The notes beneath the pieces were generated by a model. The model was not told where the DNA came from, ran no database searches, and was given only the letters and a program-made list of their open reading frames with translations. From Trichopria drosophilae (lineage: Eukaryota > Arthropoda > Insecta > Hymenoptera > Diapriidae), in contig CM059582.1 of assembly GCA_030407085.1 (NCBI GenBank), forward strand, positions 155,272,501-155,336,500: DNA of 64,000 nt, given 5' to 3'. Positions 59,201 to 64,000 of the stretch are shown here, piece after piece. How positions within the stretch are numbered: position 1 is the first letter of the stretch; each line of letters starts with the position of its first letter. A program made the translations under genes and the position numbers.

Positions 59201-61521
59201 TTTGCATGGCATTAGGCAAAGTAATGCTGTTTTAGTACAAATTTTACATTGCTCTTATTGGAATATTGGAAAAGTGTAGCTTGCCCGCAAAGTGCTACAA
59301 AAAGCGTGGAATGCATGACAGTACACACATTCGTTATACAGGTATATTTTAACTTGTGTTAAGATTATTCTTTGCAAATTGAGTTCAACAATAGTCACCT
59401 CTTTATTTTATTTTAAATTTTATTATTTTAGATTATGTTCGATGAAATCCTGAACGATCAATAAGAAAAGAACCAATTATAGTAGATGCATAGATATATG
59501 TATACAGTCGATAGTCATGAATTATTTTTTTAATTACATATTATTGTTTAGGTTTAAAAGTGTAGTGTAGTGTAGTATGTACGTGTAGTCTTTTCTTTTC
59601 CGGTCATTTATCCACTCATGAAAACTGATAATCTATACCTTTCGAGCATTTCAAACCATATCATTTATAACATTTTTTAGATATTCCATTTTGCAAAAAA
59701 AAATCTATAGTAATTCTATCAGCAATGTTGTTAATAATCCTCTTATTGGAATTATTTCGCATTAATAGTCTATTATGTAATTCTGGTCCGGGCATGGTGT
59801 TCCCGGTACGAGGCGCAGACGAGTGACACATGCGAGGACCAGAATTGTTTTAGTTCCACGTTACAAACGATATTTTATGTATCTGGAGTGCCGTTTCCGA
59901 GGTTATGTACGTATAACGTTTTTTGAGTGCTTTATGGTATACGGACGATAAAGTAAGGTTACATGCCTATGCGCATGCGCATAGATACGTAATATGTACA
60001 TTATCGCCCTCGGACCATAAAGTAGCCGCCCCTTCATAATAACTAATTTCAGGTCCTTAAAACATGCACATAATGCCGAGTAAACTGTACTCCTGTTACA
60101 TAAAATATATTTTTCGATACCGTAGCCGTAAAATCCGATTTTACGGCCTACTTTCAGTCCACAAAATGAAATTTTAGGGATCACGTGTAACACGAATATG
60201 CGCTGTCAAAAACATAACCCATACGGATTAAATGCAGTCCGCGAAATCGAATTTTTACAGCTTTCAGTATCGAAAAATAGTGTTCGACGAACGGCCATAA
60301 GACCATGCTATCCAGCTGTACTCGGACCAGTAATAACGTAAAATCTGGTTTTACGACCTTGTACCGAAAATTACTAAATTGATACACGTGTTCGGAAAGT
60401 TTTACGGGCTCCTTTTAGTCCATAAAGTGTGATTTTACGGACTGATCTTCGCACTTTACAGACTAAAAACAGTCGGTACAGTGCCTACTTTGCGAACAGT
60501 GTATCAAGAAATCATCGAGGAATGGAGAAGATTGTTCGAGGGACGCTGTTGACCATAATGGGGTGCATTCTACGCCTGACATTCAAATACTATTTTTTGA
60601 TGCACTATTTTGATAATATTGATTTCTTGGCTTTTCATTTTATTACAATTGAAAGACGAAATAGACACTTTTGTAGAAAAAGTCCGATATGAAACAATTT
60701 AACCTTGCATAAAATATTCCGATTTCCCCTATTGTTCGTCTTTCACCATCTGTATATTATTCACGATTACCATAAACGCTGCAAATGCAAGAAACTTGCA
60801 GACATTCGGACTAAAAGTGTCGTTACCCTTGCATTTTACGAGGTTGTGAAAATTGTTACAGGCCTAAAAGACATTTAAGATGTCGACAAATGAGCATAAA
60901 ACATTCATGAAATTTGGAAAAGATGTGTTGGCATAAAAGTTGACTAAGCATATATAGCGTACGACTTTCATCACATTGAACACGCAGAAGGAAAGCCCGA
61001 CGAAAGCGATTAAATTTATCATAAAGTATAAATGCAAGGAAAATGAAACATTTTCATTTGACATTTTTATAGCTCATAATCCTTTTGGTCATATATCGCT
61101 AAGGGCATCTATAAATTCTGAGGGAAGACTTCTAGTTGATATTAAAAAGGTGGATGCTATCGTATAAGGAAATTTCCTGGAGAGAAATCTTTCAAAGATT
61201 ATCGGAGTTTAGGTGTAAATCCTAGGGAAAATATAAATGCGTCATGCATCGGAAGTTTATGGAGTTTCACCTACCTGTAAATTTGGCGACGTCTTTAAAG
61301 GCTATGACGTCCAGTATAACAGGGTCGCTGGACCCCTTTGAATTGACCGCGTACAGAGAAACAGCGGTCGGTTTATGGATCTCGATTTCCCAGTACGGAG
61401 TACTGGATTCCCAGCGTTGTTCATCGGCTACCGCGACGAACTTTTGCGGCAGGCCACCGTCGAGGCCTTCGATACAGGATATCCGTATCCAGGCGCCGCT
61501 TTGATTGTAAGCCGTGCAGTT
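53263..61521 (-). CDS. Sidestep-family Ig/FN3 membrane protein, last two exons (5' part outside)
   Basis: The upstream exon 61275-61521 (acceptor after cccctacag, donor gtaggt) encodes most of a fibronectin type III domain: NCTAYNQSGAWIRISCIEGL, DGGLPQKFV, then SLYAVNSKGSSDPVIL and FKDVAKFTG. The last exon 53263-53567 (acceptor ttgcag) encodes a transmembrane helix (GLGGTATGLGLLVTGVLMAL) with WRK as stop-transfer and a cytoplasmic tail containing GNPDLIPTT, then TAA. The phase-1 junction gives one Gly and keeps the frame. In Sidestep and its relatives (receptors for Beat proteins in axon guidance), C-x-EG-x-DGGLPQ-x-F and LYAVN-x-KG-x-S-x-P are typical of the FN3 domain next to the membrane. 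The N-terminal Ig-domain exons are not seen up to 64000, so they lie beyond the window. The tail could continue in another exon if a weak donor near 53320 is used. Confidence 0.75.
54570..54832. repeat. Degenerate inverted-repeat element with GGCCA-rich core
   Basis: The right end reads CTACCCTGGCGGAAAAATTG on the minus strand, close to the CCCTGGTAGAAAA end at 44658. The core repeats TGGCCA and ACCGG blocks in both orientations. The left boundary is uncertain. Confidence 0.4.
55746..56014. mobile_element. 269-bp hairpin MITE
   Basis: The arms mirror each other for about 110 bases: CTCTCCAAATTTCTTGGAGT, GAGCAACTCTCGTGAAAGAG and TGAATATTCAACTCTTTAAG on the left match their complements on the right to 56014. 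It is built from short AAAGAGTGAA-like units in both directions. Confidence 0.75.
56220..56690. repeat. Fragment of a dispersed repeat shared with 62860-63010
   Basis: TCGTAATCAGCGACCCCAAA (56298-56317) matches GGTAATCAGCGACCCCGAAA near 62980 with similar flanks (GGATCC, TTTTGAAAA). At about 56670 the sequence CGCTTTAATGGGTTAA looks like a lone piggyBac-type right end with a TTAA site. No partner end found. Confidence 0.45.
59967..59984. repeat. Perfect 18-bp palindrome
   Basis: CTATGCGCATGCGCATAG is its own reverse complement. It lies in the Sidestep-like intron. Confidence 0.7.
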
Positions 61522-61738
61522 CTGTAGGGGAAATGGGCTCCCTGCGAACAAAGAGCGACGTGCCAAGTCATGGAGAATTCATATCGGTGCAGTGATCGTA
61601 TCTTCCCCGAATACCAGGAGACTACCTCGAAAATGCGCCAGTTCTTATGATATTATGTTTACCAAAAATGTCAAGTCGCATTTACAAAAACATTCACGTC
61701 TTATTTTATTAGTATTGCATTTCTAACGCCACGGAGCT
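61522..61738. other. Upstream intron sequence of the Sidestep-like gene
   Basis: It includes the polypyrimidine tract and acceptor of the exon at 61275-61521. No other feature. Confidence 0.5.
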
Positions 61739-61742
61739 TTAA

Positions 61743-63057
61743 CCCTTTGAAGCATGGTGTTGCATATATATGCTACACCTTTTTGTAATTCATTATTTAC
61801 ATATTCAAGGTAATCATTAATTAATTATCCAATTTTTTGCTTCCTTACTTCAAGAACATGTTAGAAAACTTAAATAAATCAATATTTTTAATTAATTATC
61901 ATGTTCTATTATTTAAACAAATTTAACAAAGTATACAAATGGTTGTTTAAAAATTCCAGTTTTTGGCGATAATATTACAACTAAATTTTGATTTTCTGCC
62001 GGATATATAAGAAATAATGTTCAACTTATTTCATAGATTTAGTTTTCCTCTAGTGATATTACTTTAAAAAAAAATCCATATTTTAAAAAATACTATGTTT
62101 CGTCCTGAGTATACCGGGTGGACTCATCAGTAAGGCGATAATTACAAACGGTCAAAGAAGAATTTTTGTTGCTTTAATGCAATATTTTATTTATTTAAAA
62201 AAATGGTTTTACCAAATTGCATATGTCATTGTGTGTACGATATCACGTTCACCGCTGAAGTGCATACGTGTTCATTGTAATGTTTTTAATATTGCTCCGC
62301 TTTAAAAACATTTAAAAATCTCACTAAAATTAGAAACTATATACACGTATAAGGCTGAGATACTAGGATCGCCTCACTGATGAGTCCACCCGGTATACTC
62401 AGGACAAAACGTAGTATTTTTTAAAATAGGAACTTTTTTTTAAAGTAATATCACTAGAGGGAAACTAAATCTATGAACTAAGTTGAACATTATTACTTAT
62501 ATATCCGGCGGAAAATCAAAATTTAGTTGTGATATTATCGCCAAAAACTGGAATTTTTAAAGCCTTCATTTTCATAATTCGTGGTTGACATAACAACCCA
62601 TATTTATATTTATATTTACTTCTTATTTATGTACAAGAGACCGAATATCTAAGAACTAAATTTTAAAGTTAATTGATAATTACTAACGGTCAAAGAAGAA
62701 TGTTTGTTGCTTTAATGCAATATTTTATTTATTTTAAAAAATGGTGGATTTTTTATGGAAAATATATGTGGAGAAGAAAACGTCATTGAAATATGACGAG
62801 ACTGAGTACTCGGGGTTTTTCGGGATCACTGGTTACGAATCAGGCCTCAGGTTTTCAAAATTCAAAATGGCGGGTCCAAAATTGCCGACCGAAATGTAAA
62901 AACAAGTCAGATTCACCCTCGATTTCAGTCGGACATATTGGATCCACCATTTAATTTTGAAAATCTGCGGCCAGATTGGTAATCAGCGACCCCGAAAACT
63001 TCCGAGTAATGAATTTCAGCTACTTTCAGAGTAAAGAAAAATGTATGCTTCAAAGGG
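61743..63057. mobile_element. piggyBac-like non-autonomous element (1.3 kb)
   Basis: The ends CCCTTTGAAGCAT (61743) and ATGCTTCAAAGGG (to 63057) are exact 13-bp inverted repeats flanked by TTAA on both sides (61739-61742 and 63058-63061), the piggyBac target and terminus type. No transposase is present. It contains a second hairpin element, a direct repeat of about 55 bases (62151-62205 and 62689-62743) and the dispersed AAAATGGCGGGTCC module. Confidence 0.8.
61948..62560. mobile_element. Hairpin element nested in the piggyBac-like element
   Basis: Arms 61948-62140 and 62368-62560 are inverted copies with few mismatches (AAATTCCAGTTTTTGGCGAT at the outer ends, ATACCGGGTGGACTCATCAG near the loop). 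The loop is about 225 bases. Either a separate insertion or an internal inverted repeat of the host element. Confidence 0.7.
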
Positions 63058-63061
63058 TTAA

Positions 63062-64000
63062 CGTGTTTATGTTTAAATAATATTGTCAGATTAAATAATG
63101 TCGTTGTATACGATAAGTTAGTTTTGTTGCTCCCACGTCCGCTGGTCGTCCGCGTCGTGAAATGTTGACAAATTGAATGTGCTTCAAATGTAGATCTCAT
63201 TTTAGTACGTCCGTAGAATAATTGGCAAGCAAGTGAAGGGGCAGTAAAGCACACATTTTTCAAATCTATTTACTAATAATGGGATTATTTTATATGCTTT
63301 TTGTTTCAACATGTTTTATTTTTGAACCTAAAATACCTTTAATCTTTTATTTGTTTGATGATGTGCATATGGTGAGAAATGCTTAAGTAAAGGCCACGTC
63401 TGCCTGCACTGACCATAATTACTGGACACTAGCGCGGAGCAAAAATACAGCGAGGAAGTAGTATTAGAGTGCTGCAACAGCAATATTGAATTTTGAAAAA
63501 TTCTCTTGAATTTCTGTAGGATTTTTATTATGACATGTCTTGGAGATTTGACAGTTAATGTTGGTTATGACGATTATGACAGATATTGCTGCATGGAATA
63601 GATCGTTTCGAGAACTTAAAAATGTAAGGATTTTTTAGTATGAATGCATTTTATTTCATTTTATTTGAAGTACGCTTCAAAAATACAATATTCTGAAGCC
63701 AAGATACGAGTGGATATTACACATCTGATAAAAGTGGTATTGACTCCCAAATCGGAAACAAATATTCAAATAGAAAAACCTCAGATTTCTTCTATTTTTA
63801 TTTAGACATCAATTATAGCATGCATGACTGTTATTTTGAACCTAAGCGAATTATTTTTATTAAGTGGAGAGTCAGTTGTAAAATTGGTTACTTTAGATAT
63901 ATAATTGTTTTATATTTATGAATGTTGAACATTAAGAGTGAACATGTATGTTAAGTAGATATTATTCCTGCGCTTAACTACACGTAGAGGAAAAGAAGTT
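63062..64000. other. Right-edge stretch, nothing recognised
   Basis: No exon of the Sidestep-like gene and no repeat partner was recognised here. Confidence 0.4.

Larger units (their letters stand above)
53568..61274 (-). other. 7.7 kb intron of the Sidestep-like gene
   Basis: The stretch between the two exons holds the inverted-repeat elements listed separately and otherwise AT-rich sequence. 60110-60490 has degenerate repeats built on ATTTTACGG/CCGTAAAAT. I saw no further exon on either strand. Confidence 0.6.

Noticed and set aside
62100..62420. CRISPR-like alternation of repeats
   Set aside because: The repeats are inverted arms of a eukaryotic hairpin element, not regularly spaced direct repeats.

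Overview
This is nuclear DNA of an arthropod, most likely an insect and possibly a hymenopteran. The evidence is strong AT-richness, short multi-exon genes with GT-AG introns, 5'-truncated R1-like and LOA/I-like LINEs, Tigger-, piggyBac- and hAT-like non-autonomous DNA elements, and what looks like a Sidestep-family cell-adhesion gene. No prokaryotic or organellar gene organisation is seen. The species cannot be fixed from sequence alone.

Main gene content, positions 1-33,200, minus strand: a tandem array of reprolysin-like (M12B) secreted metalloproteinases of the type annotated in Hymenoptera as venom or ADAMTS-like metalloproteinases. Copy A enters from the left edge (coding exons 1-5, 170-1407). 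Copy B is complete (16115-20908, 14 coding exons, 546 codons plus stop). Copy D is a decayed relic of exons 3-5 (22765-23990). Copy C is complete (27249-33179, 14 coding exons, 563 codons plus stop). Splice phases agree at every junction of B and C. Copies A and B are near-identical through exons, introns and about 1.6 kb of 5' flank, so that duplication is recent. In B and C the third zinc-ligand position of HExxHxxGxx(H) is Asp, and an intron in the same phase cuts the motif.

Between A and B lie a LINE (3909-7828) nested in an older terminal-inverted-repeat element (3633-8187), a relic exon of a mitochondrial carrier (9625-9911), and an R1-like LINE fragment (about 11190-12914). Intron 3 of copy C holds a 1.47 kb DNA element (30104-31569) with the same terminal sequence and 3-bp target duplication type as the element around the first LINE, plus a broken ORF fragment.

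Positions 33,200-53,200 are mostly non-coding: a three-unit tandem repeat, long hairpin elements (39164-39825, 40567-41653), a dispersed GC-rich repeat, a Tigger/pogo-like remnant (47452-48526) and several short inverted-repeat elements. Positions 53,226-61,521 carry the last two recognisable exons of a Sidestep-like type I membrane protein (minus strand), separated by a 7.7 kb intron. A piggyBac-like element with a second hairpin nested inside it occupies 61743-63057.

Exon boundaries were read by eye from splice consensus, phase and paralogue comparison; all family names come from motif recognition, not from a database search.
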